Assembly: GCA_947462335.1 (NCBI GenBank)
Contig: OX381705.1
Span: 682,001-746,000, forward strand
DNA length: 64,000 nt
Source of the DNA: Harmothoe impar
Taxonomy: Eukaryota; Annelida; Polychaeta; Phyllodocida; Polynoidae
Reading direction: 5' to 3'
The notes under the pieces are model-generated. The model did no database searches and was not told the DNA's origin. It worked only from the letters and a program-made list of their open reading frames with translations. Positions 20,801 to 32,067 of this stretch are shown piece by piece (position 1 is the stretch's first letter; every line of letters begins with the position of its first letter). The translations under genes and the position numbers were made by a program.

Positions 20801-23800
20801 CATTCCTTACAGACACATTTATCCTAGCCAGGAGGCCGAGATGTGATATCAGCCCAAAGCCGGAATTTCTTCTTATACAATTTGAAAGGACACAGAAAAG
20901 GTATCCCATTATGTGCCTTGGCTGTCCAACTATAATTCACCAAGTCACTGTAATACAAGTAACACATTAAATGTTACTGAAGAAATTGAGTCCAATTTTG
21001 ACTCTTATTGCAGTATATAGAATTAATTTCATCCAACTTTTAATCAAGAATGGGGGAATGCTGATCAAAATGTGATGACATTGCAAAATGAGACGCCTGG
21101 TGTTGGAGCTCAGAACTATGATAGGATATAGTAATGTCGACTTATAGATGTCATATTCTGACAAGATTGTGATGTCATAAATATGTCATATTGGAATTAA
21201 TCCATACTCCTATTATTTTGACATCACGATCTTGTCAGAATGTGACCTATTATAGTTCTGAACTTCAACACTAGGGGTCTCATTTTGCAAGGCTGTCACA
21301 TTTTGATCAGCATTCATTCATTCTTCATTGAAAAGTTGGATCAAATTAATTGTATAAACTGCAATGAGGGACAAGGTTGGACTAAATTTCCTCTGTTATA
21401 TATAAGGTGTCACTTGTGTTACAGAGGCTTGTTGAAATATAGTCGGATAACCAAGGCACATGGGTGGACACCTTTTCTGTGTCCTTTCAAATTGTATAAG
21501 AAGAAATTCTGGCTTTGGGCTGATATCACATCTGGGCCTCCTGGCTAGGATAAATGTGTCTGTAAGGAATGGAAAATGCCTGCAAAGTACCTTTCACAGA
21601 GCAGGTGTTTGTTTCCTATGCAGAATGCCCATGGACATGTCATACATTGACATAAAATGGACATAACTATATGTCTACAATCTCTCTCAGAGGTATCATA
21701 ATTATCCTATCTGATTTATAATCACTACTGGGGAGGGGGTATACTCAAAACTGGTATAAATATCATCCCTAGAACATGCTTGTAGATATCTCCATATCAC
21801 ACCTTTTTGACGTGTCTACATTTACATGTTTTAGACATCTTTTACAGCTAGTCATATATATGCCATTATTGTTAAGTCCAAAGGTATCACTGATAAATAT
21901 GTCTCTTTTATATAGATATGTTTATATAAAATACACATAAATATTGTTACATCAAAAACCCATGTAAAAGGACACGTAAAAACTTCTTGAGTATGTGACA
22001 TCTTGGGAACGAAAAATGATATCATGAAATTACTAGTTATTTTTATGTAAGGTGCTAGCTGGGTAACTGTCTAAATACCAACTTTATGGTGTGTATGGCA
22101 AAGGCCTGCTGCTTGTTCTGACACTATTCCTACCCTGAGCTCATAACAGCTCTACAGTTATTCTATCAAACATTCCCCATGACAGAATACTACAGTGGGT
22201 TATGTAGAAAGTGTACTTACATTGTCAAAGTTGTCTGTGATGTGGAGGGTGAACCCGCGTGATTGTCGACAACACTGCCGCATGCAGGCGTCAGACTCTA
22301 ACCAGAATGTAAACAAACACTATAATGATACCAGTATCTACATCTACAGTAACTCTAACCAGAATGTAAACAAACACTATAATGATACCAGTACCTGCAT
22401 CTACAGTAACTCCAACCACAATGTAAACAAACACTATAATGATACCAGTACCTACATCTACCTCACAGTAACTCTAACCACAATGTAAACAAACACTATA
22501 ATACCAGTACCTGCCTCTACCTCACAGTAACTACCAGAATGTAAAACAAATAAAGCACAATAATCTCACCAGTATTTGCCTCTACCAGACAGTAAATCTA
22601 ACCAGAATGTAAACAAACCCTATAATGATACCAGTACCTACATCTACAGTAACTCTAACCACAATGTAAACAAACACTATAATGATACCAGTACCTACAT
22701 CTACAGTAACTCTAACCACAATATAAACAAACACTATAATGATAATAATACCAGTACCTGTCTCTACCACATAGTATCTATAATCATACCAGTCTCTACC
22801 AGACAGTAAATCTAACCAGAATGTAAAACAAATAAAGCACAATAATCACATTTCCATATTTGTATTGAATAAAGAATTGCTTGTCTAGATGTATCCCATC
22901 TCCCCCCCCCTAAACAAAGAAAAAAAGAAAAGAGAAAAGAAAGGAAAAGAAAACACTGCCAAAAAACAATTTGAGTGTAAAGTCTTCAAAAGCAGAGTGG
23001 AAAGCCTTGGCTACCTTCAGCGCAGTAGTACACTTGTTGTCCAACCGAGTTCTTGATGACGTATTTGTTACATGTCTCAAAGTTGGTGAGAACTGGAAAT
23101 AACAAAGTGTTGTGGAACAGTTTGTGTAAGTAAAACAAGCCCAAAGAAAGAGCAGGTATTTACATCAGAATCAATTCTATTCTAATTATAGTGGATTAGA
23201 GAATTTTGAAATTTACTAGGCCTGATAATATCAATGTGTTTCAAAATCTAAAATCACATTGTTTTAGAATCTAAAATCATATCCACAACAGGTTTAGCTG
23301 AGCTTGTTCCATAGAACTTATGACTTCAGCATTTCTTACTGAAGCACTATTATCTAGTAAATAAATGACATTTTCAATAATTGACATGTGACCTACTTTC
23401 GAGCAGCTCCATCTGCTGGTGTATTAGGAGTTGGTCGACCGAGACGAGGTACTCGAGACCGGCGGGTACTCCGGGAATAGGCTCTGCCATGGGGACCTGT
23501 GGTGTCACGGGTGGCGGCAGCACAGCGGCTCCTGTATTGGGGGGTGGCAGACACCCAGATAACAAAACTCGCAGTAAATGGCATCATTTATACATAATTC
23601 TGTGATGGGTGATGACATCATTTAATGTCGGTTTTGGTCACCAAGATGTCTTATATGCAAACGGTTTTTACATGGCTTCTGGCATGGTTTTTTCATCTGT
23701 GTATTTTACATCAAAATATTTACATGAAAAAGACATGCTCAACTTTGATAGAAGACAATAGTGACATATACATGCCCAGCTGTAAAAGACATCTAAAACA

Positions 23801-26800
23801 TCACCTACCGGGGGGAGGGGGGGGGCATGCCCGGCTGCCCAGGGGGAGGGGGGGGCATGCCCGGCTGCCCGGTCTGCACGTGGTTAGAGTTGGTGTACTT
23901 ACCGGGGGGAGGGGGGGGCATGCCCGGCTGCCCGGACTGCATGTAGTTAGGGTTGGCGTACTTACCGGGGGGAGGAGGGGGCATGCCCGGCTGCCCGGTC
24001 TGCACGTGGTTAGGGTTGCTGTACTTACCGGGGGGAGGAGGGGGTATGCCCGGCTGCCCGGGGGGAGGAGGGGGCATGCCCGGCTGCCCGGTCTGCATGT
24101 AGTTAGGGTTGCTGTACTTACCGGGGGGAGGGGGGGGGCATGCCCGGCTGCCCGGGGGGAGGAGGGGGCGTGCCCGGCTGCCCGGTCTGTACGTGGTTAG
24201 GGTTGGTGTACCTACCGGGGGGAGGAGGGGGCATGCCCGGCTGCCCGGGGGGAGGAGGGGGCGTGCCCGGCTGCCCGGTCTGCACATAGTTAGGGTTGCT
24301 GTACTTACCGGGGGGAGGGGGGGGCATGCCCGGCTGTACTTACCGGGGGGAGGGGGGGGCATGCCCGGCTGCCCGGTCGGCACATAGTTAGGGTTGGTGT
24401 ACTTACCGGGGGGAGGGGGGGGCGTGCCCAGCTGCCCGGTCGGCACATAGTTAGGGTTGGTGTACTTACCGGGGGGAGGAGGGGGCATGCCCGGCTGCCC
24501 GGTCGGCACATAGTTAGGGTTGCTGTACTTACCGGGGGGAGGGGGGGGCGTGCCCAGCTGCCCGGTCGGCACATAGTTAGGGTTGGTGTACTTACCGGGG
24601 GGAGGGGGGGGCATGCCCGGCTGTACTTACCGGGGGGAGGGGGGGGCATGCCCGGCTGCCCGGTCGGCACATAGTTAGGGTTGCTGTACTTACCGGGGGG
24701 AGGGGGGGGCATGCCTGGCTGCCCGGTCTGTACGTAGTTAGGGTTGCTGTACTTACCGGGGGGAGGGGGGGGGCATGCCCGGCTGCCCGGTCTGTACGTA
24801 GTTAGGGTTGCTGTACTTACCGGGGGGAGGGGGGGGGCATGCCCGGCTGCCCGGTCTGTACGTAGTTAGGGTTGGTGTACTTACCGGGGGGAGGAGGGGG
24901 CATGCCCGGCTGTACTTACCGGGGGGAGGGGGGGGCATGCCCGGCTGCCCGGTCTGTACGTAGTTAGGGTTGGTGTACTTACCGGGGGGAGGAGGGGGCA
25001 TGCCCGGCTGTACTTACCGGGGGGAGGAGGGGGCATGCCCGGCTGTACTTACCGGGGGGAGGGGGGGGCATGCCCGGCTGCCTGGGGGGAGGAGGGGGCA
25101 TGCCCGGCTGCCCGGTCGGCACGTAGTTAGGGTTGCTGTACTTACCGGGGGGAGGGGGGGGCATGCCCGGCTGTCCGGTCTGTACGTAGTTAGGGTTGCT
25201 GTACTTACCGGGGGGAGGGGGGGGCATGCCCAGCTGCCCGGTCTGTACGTAGTTAGGGTTGGTGTACTTACCGGGGGGAGGGGGGGGCATGCCCGGCTGT
25301 ACTTACCGGGGGGAGGGGGGGGGCATGCCCGGCTGCCCGGTCGGCACGTAGTTAGGGTTGCTGTACCCGGCCATGGGCTGCATGTTGACAAGAGACGGCG
25401 TGTATCCTGACGGTTCGTGTAAAGAAAGGCAAAACTGGATATTAAAAACCCTGCCTTATAATGTTGCACTAAATCAGTAAGTATGATTGACTGGTAAGGG
25501 AGTGATCATATTTTAACAACAGGGGGGGTGGTGGATTTTTTACCCCCCCCCATCGAGGGGTCAAATTTTTTTACCCCCCCCTTACGGCCGAAAATCGGCT
25601 CGCACGCGGGCCCTTTGAAGCATAGTTACGTGCGGGCTTTTTGGCTCAAAACAGGTTTAATTATTTTGAACCCCTCCCCCCAAGAGGGGTCCAAATTCTT
25701 TTGCCCCCCCCCAGTCAAGGGGTCACAATTTTTTTGCCCCCCCCCCCCAAACCCACCACCCCTCCTGTTGTTAAAAAATGATCACTCCCTAAACTACCTT
25801 AATTTTAATCAAATTAAATTGTGCAAGTGTTGTGTATTTCATGATCTTCCTTTCAGTTTATTTCATGGTCAATACAACATTCACTAGTCTTTAGTACTAG
25901 AGATCCTGTATCTCATGCCTCCCCATGGGATACAGTGTTCCCGTATAACATGGCCTGTGACGTCATCATTTGTTTAGATTTCTATGGCCATTTAAATGCA
26001 ATTTAACATATTTCGGCCAGAAAAAAAAAACATGATTTAGGGCAAATGCCCATGGAGTCAATTTAGTATTGTTCTTACATCGGTGAGTCTAGCCCTGCAT
26101 CCCACTCAGCGTTTGGCTTTGTGGGATACGGCGGAACCTACCATAGTTTATATTAAGTGAGATCAGAAGAGATGCCTCACAAATGTAGCTGCCACACATT
26201 GTAATGTTCTCGTATGGAGGAGCATATTCTGGCATGCTTGGTTGCAAAATGTTGTTACACAAGACTACAGTAAATTCTCGTGTAGAAGCCACGGCTACCG
26301 TAAAATCTTGCGCATAATCCTAACTTGCACATTACTTTGACAAACCATATAAGCCTCAGGGAGGGTCTGAAATTTACTAATTTAATATTTTAGTATAAAA
26401 CTTGCATATAAGCCGCACCCGACTTTGGGCTGAACCTATAAGCCGCACCGGCAGTCTAACCCCTGTGCAGCCCTGATGAGACCTCTGTGCGGCTTATAGG
26501 ATTTTCCCAAATCCCTTGAGCGGCTTATACGTGAGTAATGATTAATAAGTGAGGTTTTACGGTAAGTGGCTTTGCTTCATTATTCCAACACTAGATGGCT
26601 CATGTGAGAAACCTCCCCTGTCTCTATAGGCCTGGCGTCACTAGGCCATCCGCCTCGTGTGCAATCGGAAACGGAACCGGAAGCGGAACCCGTGACCTTG
26701 ACCTTTGTAAATATTTCTAAAAGAGATTTGGGTGACGTTAGGGTAGGTAAAAGGGTTCGCCAACCGTAACTGAATCGTTTTTTTGTAGTTATGATAGATT

Positions 26801-29800
26801 AGGGTGACGTTAGGGTAGGTAAAAGGGTTCGCCAATCGTAACCAAAAGCGGAACCGGAAGCGGAACCCGTGACCTTAACCTTTGTAAATACGTCAGGGTG
26901 ATGGCCAAGAACGTCAACCCTCTATAGGAAGCTGTAGTGTGTGTTTTACTCACCAGGCGGCGGCCCTGGGTTGTCACCAGCGGGAGCTGCCAATTCAATT
27001 CAATACAATTAATTTTATTCACAACCTCATTGGAGGTAAAGGAATGGAGGAAAGAGATCAGATTTAGCCGATAGTTACATTGGCATTACTGTACAAAGAA
27101 TAATATATAGAGTATTATGTCATATGAAAATATATGCAAGTGTCTAATTAGCTAGCTAGCTGATAGGTATAACATTTTCGTATAGTAGATGGATATTCAA
27201 TCTTTTACAACTGGTTTCAGCTTTCGCGACTCTTCACAAGTATCATTCTACCAAGGTTTTGCTGGGGCCTTACGCTTTCTGTAACCACTTGTACCAGGCT
27301 TAGCCCATCTGCACTGTCTCTACATACTTGAATACCTAGCCTGATTAAAGAAGCCTCGTCCAAGAAGAAGTCATTGACGTGTCTCCCAGGCTGTGTATAG
27401 TCTTGTTGATTACCAGTCCTTGCGTCAGATCGCCAATAAGGCATACCTCAGAGTCCAATAAGGCATACCTCAGAGGCCAATAAGGCATACCTCAGAGGCC
27501 AATAAGGCATACCTCAGAGGCCAATAAGGCATACCTCAGAGTCCAATACCTCAGAGGCCAATAAGGCATACCTCAGAGTCCAATACCTCAGAGGCCAATA
27601 AGGCATACCTCAGAGTCCAATACCTCAGAGGCCAATAAGGCATACCTCAGAGTCCAATGCCTCAGAGGCCAATAAGGCATACCTCAGAGTCCAATGCCTC
27701 AGAGGCCAATAAGGCATACCTCAGAGGCCAATGCCTCAGAGGCCAATACCTCAGAGGCCAATAAGCCATACCTCAGAGTCTGCATGAAGGCTCTGGATGT
27801 GTATGAGGTCAGTCTGGACTTGTTCAAATTCCCTCCCCGTACTGTAGGGGGAGTCGGGTGGTGGGATGTACACTGACACTAGTATAAGATCATATCCTAA
27901 AATAGAACCCGGGACTGGTTTATTTCAAGAATTTAATGTCGTATTCCTTTATAAGTCTTTTTGATTTCAATATGAAAAGTAGGCTCCCCTATATGCATTC
28001 AATACCCAGCCTGTACAGATGTAAACAAACTGCCATTTGGATGCCGCCATAAGGCCGTGATGTCACAGGGGCATGAAATATGGCGTTCTTTGGACACTAG
28101 CGGACAGACTCTCCTGGGAACGTGGACAAGAAAATCTTTCCAATCTTAAAAGCGGTAATTTATAAAATAATAACATTTATTTCAGATTGTCCTAGAATGA
28201 CAATCTTAAATTGAAGATTCTAAACACCAGATGGCACCACCGTGTTATGCCTGGTGCAGTTGACCATAGTTGTGTTTGATATCAGTTTTGAAGAAGAAAG
28301 AAAAAAAGAAAGAAAGAAAAGGGGCTCCCGATACGATACAATATACTAACAACAATAAATAAATAAGGGTCAAAAAAGAAAAACGGTAAGCATAAGTGGC
28401 ACCATCTAGAGCGGGTTTACCAAGGCAATAAAAAGCATCTTAAAAGCGAGCAAAGTTTTTAAGATAATCGACTTAAAGATTATCGGTTTTAAGATTGGAA
28501 AGATTTTCTTGTCTACATTTCCAGGAGAGTCTGTCCTGACGAGCGTTCTTTGGCTTATTCTTTGGCTTATTGTATTCCATAAAAGGAATAAACGTCTACT
28601 GTGTATACAACCTGGGACATCCATGCTGTTTTAGTGGACCAATACAAAAGTCAAATCAGTTAATCAGTCAAATACAGATTGCAAATTATGTTATTCAGTA
28701 CATTATTTAAGTCCTTTTCCCAAAACCTGACCCTTTTGTGAAATTTGACAGTTTGTCTCGATACTGGCTTTCTCTGGCTTGTGAACCATACCCAATGCTA
28801 AAAGATACCTGTCACAAGCTGTTGACAGATCGACAGATTGACTTTGAAAGTTGAAACGTCAAACCTGAAATCTAAAAGCACTTTTACTGTTTTGGTTTTT
28901 CAATTTTTACGTTTTAAGTTTCAACTTTTGCGTTTTGAATTGATTCCATTTGGCCCTTCTGGGCCACTGTACTCAGGAGTGTATCAGCCCTGCAGTCCCC
29001 ACTATGCATGAATATAGCGCTGGTACATTTCTCACTAGGAATGCATTTATGCATCATGATGACTAAGGCCATACTATACATTAAAGCACCATTATCCTGA
29101 GCAGGACTACATTGTTGTGGCTCCAGAGGGGTCAAAAGCGACCTGGGCTGTTTTCCAGGCGACCTGGCGACCTGGCGACCTGGCGACCTGGCGACCTGGA
29201 GACCTGGCGACCTGGAGACCTGGCGACCTGGCGACCTGGGCTTTTGGAAATATTTGGTTATAGCACAAATGGTCCAAAAAAGTGACTTTGTGACCTGGGG
29301 CCCTTAATTTCGGCGACTTTCCGCCTGAGGGGAGACCCCTCTGCACCCCTTACATTACATCCACCTCAAACCTCACACTGGCCCCAGCACTCCGTCTGCA
29401 AACCTTTCTTGCTAGGGGCATAAAAAGCACCCTTTTAATGACTATTCCCTATACCAGTAATTAAAGGGAATTGCTAGTTCCGACACCCAGAAGCCACCGG
29501 GCGGCAAAAAGTCGAAGCTCATGAAAAGCATTCTTTAAGCTGTATTCATATTCCAACATAGACCACTTTCCCTAAATCAACTATTTGTATTTGCTATTTT
29601 GACAGCATACCTCCATTGTTCACATATATTCACTGCTAGGACACCCATAGGATCCTATAGTTAAGGCAAAAGAAATGTTTTTCCAAAATTCATGCCTTTC
29701 TCATTTCATCTGTGACCCTCTGTTTTATTAGTCCTAAAATGTTTGTATATATGTCCATTATACATTCCCAAGGTTTGGTTGCAATATCAATAGAAGAAGG

Positions 29801-30048
29801 GGATTATCTATGACAGACAATGTGAAAATGCTGTTTTCCTATTAATTTCTATAGTTAAGGTACTCCTTTGCTCAAATGGCCGTATCATGAAAGTTAGTAC
29901 CCTGACATGGCAATTTCTTTTGATTTTCTATTAGATAATAAATCAAACTAACATAATCCCCAGTTATATGCAAAAGTCAATAGAACATCAGTAATCCTGC
30001 GACAAGTAGCGCGTCCCTTTAATACTTACCATAGCCCTTTTCCTCCAT
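14828..30048 (-). CDS. Phospholipid scramblase (PLSCR family), ten exons
   Basis: Membrane protein that moves phospholipids between bilayer leaflets in a calcium-dependent way (family knowledge). Coding exons: 30048-30030, 26986-26954, 25406-25307 (or further into the repeat, to 23,809), 23531-23397, 23092-23015, 22297-22221, 20001-19868, 17418-17298, 16234-16132, 14943-14828; all junctions are GT-AG and phases match except as noted. Motifs include PAGLEYLVSVDQLLIHQQME, NFETCNKYVIKNSVGQQVYY, a Cys cluster (CCAGATSCCACSDCC, likely palmitoylated), APVGTVIGYVKQG, LAILDADHQPVLKVSGP, EVGMITKQWGGMIREAL and FPADLDVRVKATCLAAVFL (calcium-site/transmembrane end). About 300 aa. Odd points: the Pro-rich exon 3 is a minisatellite; its first unit has nine C where eight keep the frame, so the gene as assembled shifts frame; and the last 15 or so codons come from the 41-base minisatellite instead of the usual short tail. 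Confidence 0.88.
14980..15298. mobile_element. MITE with 23-base terminal inverted repeats
   Basis: Starts CTATGGTGGCCCAGGAGGC and ends with its near reverse complement (one or two mismatches). The interior is a degenerate 20-base tandem repeat of TTTTTTCAAAGTGAAGTG type (about 15,008-15,235). It sits in the last intron of the scramblase gene. Confidence 0.7.
15795..15975 (-). repeat. tRNA-derived SINE-like repeat
   Basis: On the minus strand there is an A-box-like CGGTCAGTGGTGGAGCA and a B-box GGTTCGAGTCCCG about 35 bases apart, the spacing of a tRNA promoter. The flank CGTTACTGGATCGGT is shared with a second copy at about 59,190, which marks a dispersed family and not a single tRNA gene. 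It lies in the last but one intron region of the scramblase gene. Confidence 0.55.
17083..17257. mobile_element. Small MITE, TACCGTCG ends, AAGCACCGG interior
   Basis: Imperfect terminal inverted repeats (TACCGTCGCTTTTAAGCACC against the reverse complement of the 17,231-17,257 end). The interior repeats AATAAGCGCCGG-like motifs. It lies just beyond exon 8 of the scramblase gene. Confidence 0.55.
17634..18483. mobile_element. MITE with TACTGTAAACGTAT ends and CGCGAAAATT motifs
   Basis: Ends TACTGTAAACGTATTAATTT and the reverse complement of AAATATATACGTTTACAGTA. Several GCGCGAAAAT-type motifs occur inside both ends. A second TACTGTAAAACCCC block at 17,819 may be a nested element. It splits a duplicated region (17,419-17,610 and 19,640-19,790) in the intron upstream of scramblase exon 8. 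Confidence 0.6.
18484..19375. repeat. About 70-base minisatellite (13 copies) carrying the exon 8 acceptor region
   Basis: Unit: ACACCAGAGTTAGTACCACA, TAGATATAGATGGTCATCTA, GCATACACCTACACCTACAT plus AATACA. The same sequence lies right at the acceptor of scramblase exon 8 (17,411-17,460). On the coding strand each unit therefore holds one to three TGTAG/GTG acceptor-like sites. Confidence 0.9.
20296..22065. mobile_element. 1.77-kb fold-back element (arms of about 870 bases)
   Basis: The ends TACCCAGCTAGCA and TGCTAGCTGGGTA are perfect 13-base inverted repeats. The two halves, meeting near 21,185, match as reverse complements over most of their length with point differences (for example the CACAGAAAAGG blocks at 20,891 and 21,475). 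Related half copies are at 23,564-23,805, 32,068-32,560 and 33,345-33,530. No protein is encoded. It lies in intron 6 of the scramblase gene, where a transcript could fold into long double-stranded RNA. Confidence 0.85.
22297..22830. repeat. About 55-base minisatellite (9 copies) starting at the exon 6 acceptor
   Basis: Unit CTCTAACCAGAATGTAAACA, AACACTATAATGATACCAGT, ACCTACATCTACAGTAA. The first unit abuts scramblase exon 6: the exon's acceptor is TTCTGGTTAG on the coding strand, and most units repeat that TGGTTAG/AG sequence. Confidence 0.9.
23564..23803. mobile_element. Partial copy of the fold-back element family
   Basis: ACCCAGATAACAAAA ... GATGTCTTATATGCAAACGG ... matches, as reverse complement, the sequence at 33,345-33,530 and resembles the end of the 20,296-22,065 element. 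It separates the Pro-rich repeat from scramblase exon 4. Confidence 0.7.
23805..25375 (-). repeat. Pro-rich coding minisatellite with about 25 splice donors (scramblase exon 3)
   Basis: Units of about 63 bases (some 36 or 92) read on the minus strand as MPPPPPGKY-(S/T)-NPNY-(V/M)-(P/Q)-(T/S)-GQ. Each unit holds CCGGTAAGTAC, which is either Gly-Lys-Tyr or a consensus 5' splice site. Units with eight C, or CCCCCTCCTCCCCCC, after ATG stay in frame; units with nine C run into TAA or TAG at the donor. The first unit after the exon 3 acceptor (25,301-25,325) and the last (near 23,806) both have nine. Confidence 0.9.
25498..25789. mobile_element. PIF/Harbinger-like MITE, TAA duplication (copy A)
   Basis: Terminal inverted repeats of about 38 bases begin GGGAGTGATCAT and TAACAACAGGGGGGG(T/-)GG. 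The 3-base duplication TAA is at 25,495-25,497 and 25,790-25,792. The interior is rich in C runs. A second copy with the same ends and target lies at 41,118-41,434. Confidence 0.85.
26296..26564. mobile_element. MITE with TACCGTAAAA ends and TATAAGCCGCA motifs
   Basis: Ends TACCGTAAAATCTTGCGC and AGTGAGGTTTTACGGTA are near inverted repeats. The motif CTTATA/TATAAGCCGCAC recurs inside in both orientations. It belongs to the TAC-N-GTA-ended group seen across the window, and lies in scramblase intron 2. Confidence 0.6.
26660..26920. repeat. Imperfect duplication near scramblase exon 2
   Basis: GGGTGACGTTAGGGTAGGTA and the following AAAGGGTTCGCCAA occur at about 26,730 and 26,801. GCGGAACCGGAAGCGGAACC-like sequence occurs at about 26,665 and 26,848. 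It ends about 35 bases before the exon 2 donor. Confidence 0.7.
27436..27780. repeat. 22-base minisatellite
   Basis: AATAAGGCATACCTCAGAGG-CC units, with shorter AATACCTCAGAGGCC variants, about 20 copies, in scramblase intron 1. Confidence 0.9.
28101..28538. mobile_element. MITE with about 60-base inverted repeats
   Basis: CGGACAGACTCTCCTGGGAA through AATCTTTCCAATCTTAAAA at the left pairs with its reverse complement at 28,480-28,538. No ORF. It lies in scramblase intron 1. Confidence 0.7.
29152..29240. repeat. 9-base tandem repeat (GCGACCTGG)n
   Basis: About ten copies, some GAGACCTGG. Confidence 0.85.
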
Positions 30049-30469
30049 GTTGGCAGCAACTATCTAGATGTACGGTTAAAGTGTGGTGTAATAAAAGTCT
30101 AATTGATACCGACAGCTTGTAGATGACCAATGTAGCTTTACAACTGAGTGGTGTGGGTGAGTGGAGTGTAATAAACTAACAGAGTGGTGTGGGTGAGTGG
30201 CCTGTCAGTCAGCATTAATGGTTAGGGGCGTGTAGCGTCAAGTGGTGGTAACCCTGGACGTCACTATCTACAGAGCCCTGCAGCAGCAAAGGCACCTTCT
30301 CAGGGAGCAATGGAAGTAGTTGATGTACTTAGACTTTGATACATCAAAACTGTGCCATCTAACCCTTTACTGTATTGGTGAGGTGAACTCAACGTGAACC
30401 CGCAGTCATCAGGCCATCCTTAAAAACAAGGATAATAACTATGTGAATTTTGAAGTTATTCGCATACAA

Positions 30470-30625
30470 AATTTACGACTTCCAGTGCTAGTTTTTGGAA
30501 AGAATAACACTTAAACGTTACCATTATTCACAAATAAAGAGATTAAAATGCTTTAATAACCACAAAATCAAGTGTCCGTCTCAAGTTATGTGTCCGACTC
30601 CAGGTGAATCTACCCTATTTGGTGC
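30470..30625. repeat. Dispersed element end, TGTGTCCGACT...TACCCT
   Basis: The segment from CATTATTCACAAATAAAGAG to TGTGTCCGACTCCAGGTG and AATCTACCCT is related to 62,540-62,643 and 63,913-64,000. The motif resembles the ends of the inverted-repeat element at 48,629-52,515 (TGTAGGGTGCATTCAGG). Confidence 0.55.
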
Positions 30626-31818
30626 GTTCTGAACACATATAAACACCTATCCTAATCAATGCAAAACCTCACTTTCTGGGATTTTGTTTAACTTTCTTCA
30701 GTATGGGCACTGTTGTACCACTCTTATGCACAGGGTTTCATATACATAGACACGTGGGCTGTCAATTTGAGGTTTGTAAGTGTAAGTATTTCAGATAACA
30801 GTGTGTAGAGATGTCCCCTTATCTTACCGTGAGGGTCTGTAGCAGGTCGGTGTCATGACTCCCCGTGGTTAATAGGACGTCCGTGTGTTATCTTTAAACC
30901 AATATTCAAAACCACATCCCCCTCATTTATCTCAATAACACTGTGGTTAGCATTTATTATTGACAAGTAAACATACAGATGAACAGAATAGTCGCTATTT
31001 AGGCCACTCCAAATAATATACTTGTTTCTCATCACTGCGCGCATCACCTAAATTGCCTTTCAGAGTTTTTTTTTCTTTTGCAAACATTAATGGAAAAAAA
31101 AGTCAAAATTAGAAAAATATGAGCATATTTGGGATCAAATTAGGGCTTGCAGTGCAGGAAATGGGGTGGAGAAAACATGCATATTTACAACTTTCACAGA
31201 TCCTTATTCTCTTCATTACTAAAATGTGAAATTGGTTTTCCGAGGGCTTGCAATACTCTATATGATTTAAGCCTCATAAAAAAGCAAGAAAAAAAGCGCC
31301 CTCATCACATTTCTCATCGTTTAGTGATTAGAAATAGGTATATTATTTGGAGAAAATCCTAAAACAATACATATAGGTATATGAGGGACATGAGGCCATA
31401 TCGGGGATCGGTCTGCATGTTGCCTCCATCCCATGACATTTGCTGCACTGTGAGCTTTAATTTGATACCAAATATGACCCCTGCCCCCATATCCCTGTTT
31501 TTCCCCCGTTTCTCTCTTTCTTAAACTGATAACATTACTATGACTAAACATATACCAACTACTTATCTCCTGACGCTTCTACTGGCACAGACTGTGTCGC
31601 CATCTAGGCATGTAGATCTGTACCATGACCACGAGCTATATGCCTAAGACTACAAGGTATATGCTTTTGTCCAGGCGATGCATTCAGTTAGTTGCTTCTG
31701 GCGTATCATACTGGACCCTAGAGTGCCTACCGTCCCCGTCTATGGCAAAGAGGAGAGGGGAGCAGTTGGGGGTAAGAGGAAGGAGTGGAACTACTCTTGT
31801 TCCCAAACCCTTCCGAAG

Positions 31819-32065
31819 GAAGGCTCTGGGGACAGCCAGTATGACCTTGAACTTGGGATTCTGCTGGGTTTGGGTAATCCCTTCTGGTAGCTTGGAACCA
31901 GTGGACAGGAACCAGAATGTATGATGGTAGTGTTACCTGTATTTCCCATCATACTTTCTGGTTCCATTTCTGGTTCCTGTTCGTTGGTTCCAAGCTAACT
32001 ACAGGGAGTCCCTAAACCCAGCAAAATCCAAGTTCAAGGTCATACTGGCTGTCCCCAGAGCCTTC
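31819..32065. mobile_element. 247-base hairpin MITE
   Basis: GAAGGCTCTGGGGACAGCCA at the left and its reverse complement at the right, with arms of about 105 bases (TATGACCTTGAACTTGG..., CTGCTGGGTTT..., GCTTGGAACCA...). It is inserted next to a piece of the fold-back family (32,068-32,560). Confidence 0.8.
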
Positions 32066-32067
32066 AA

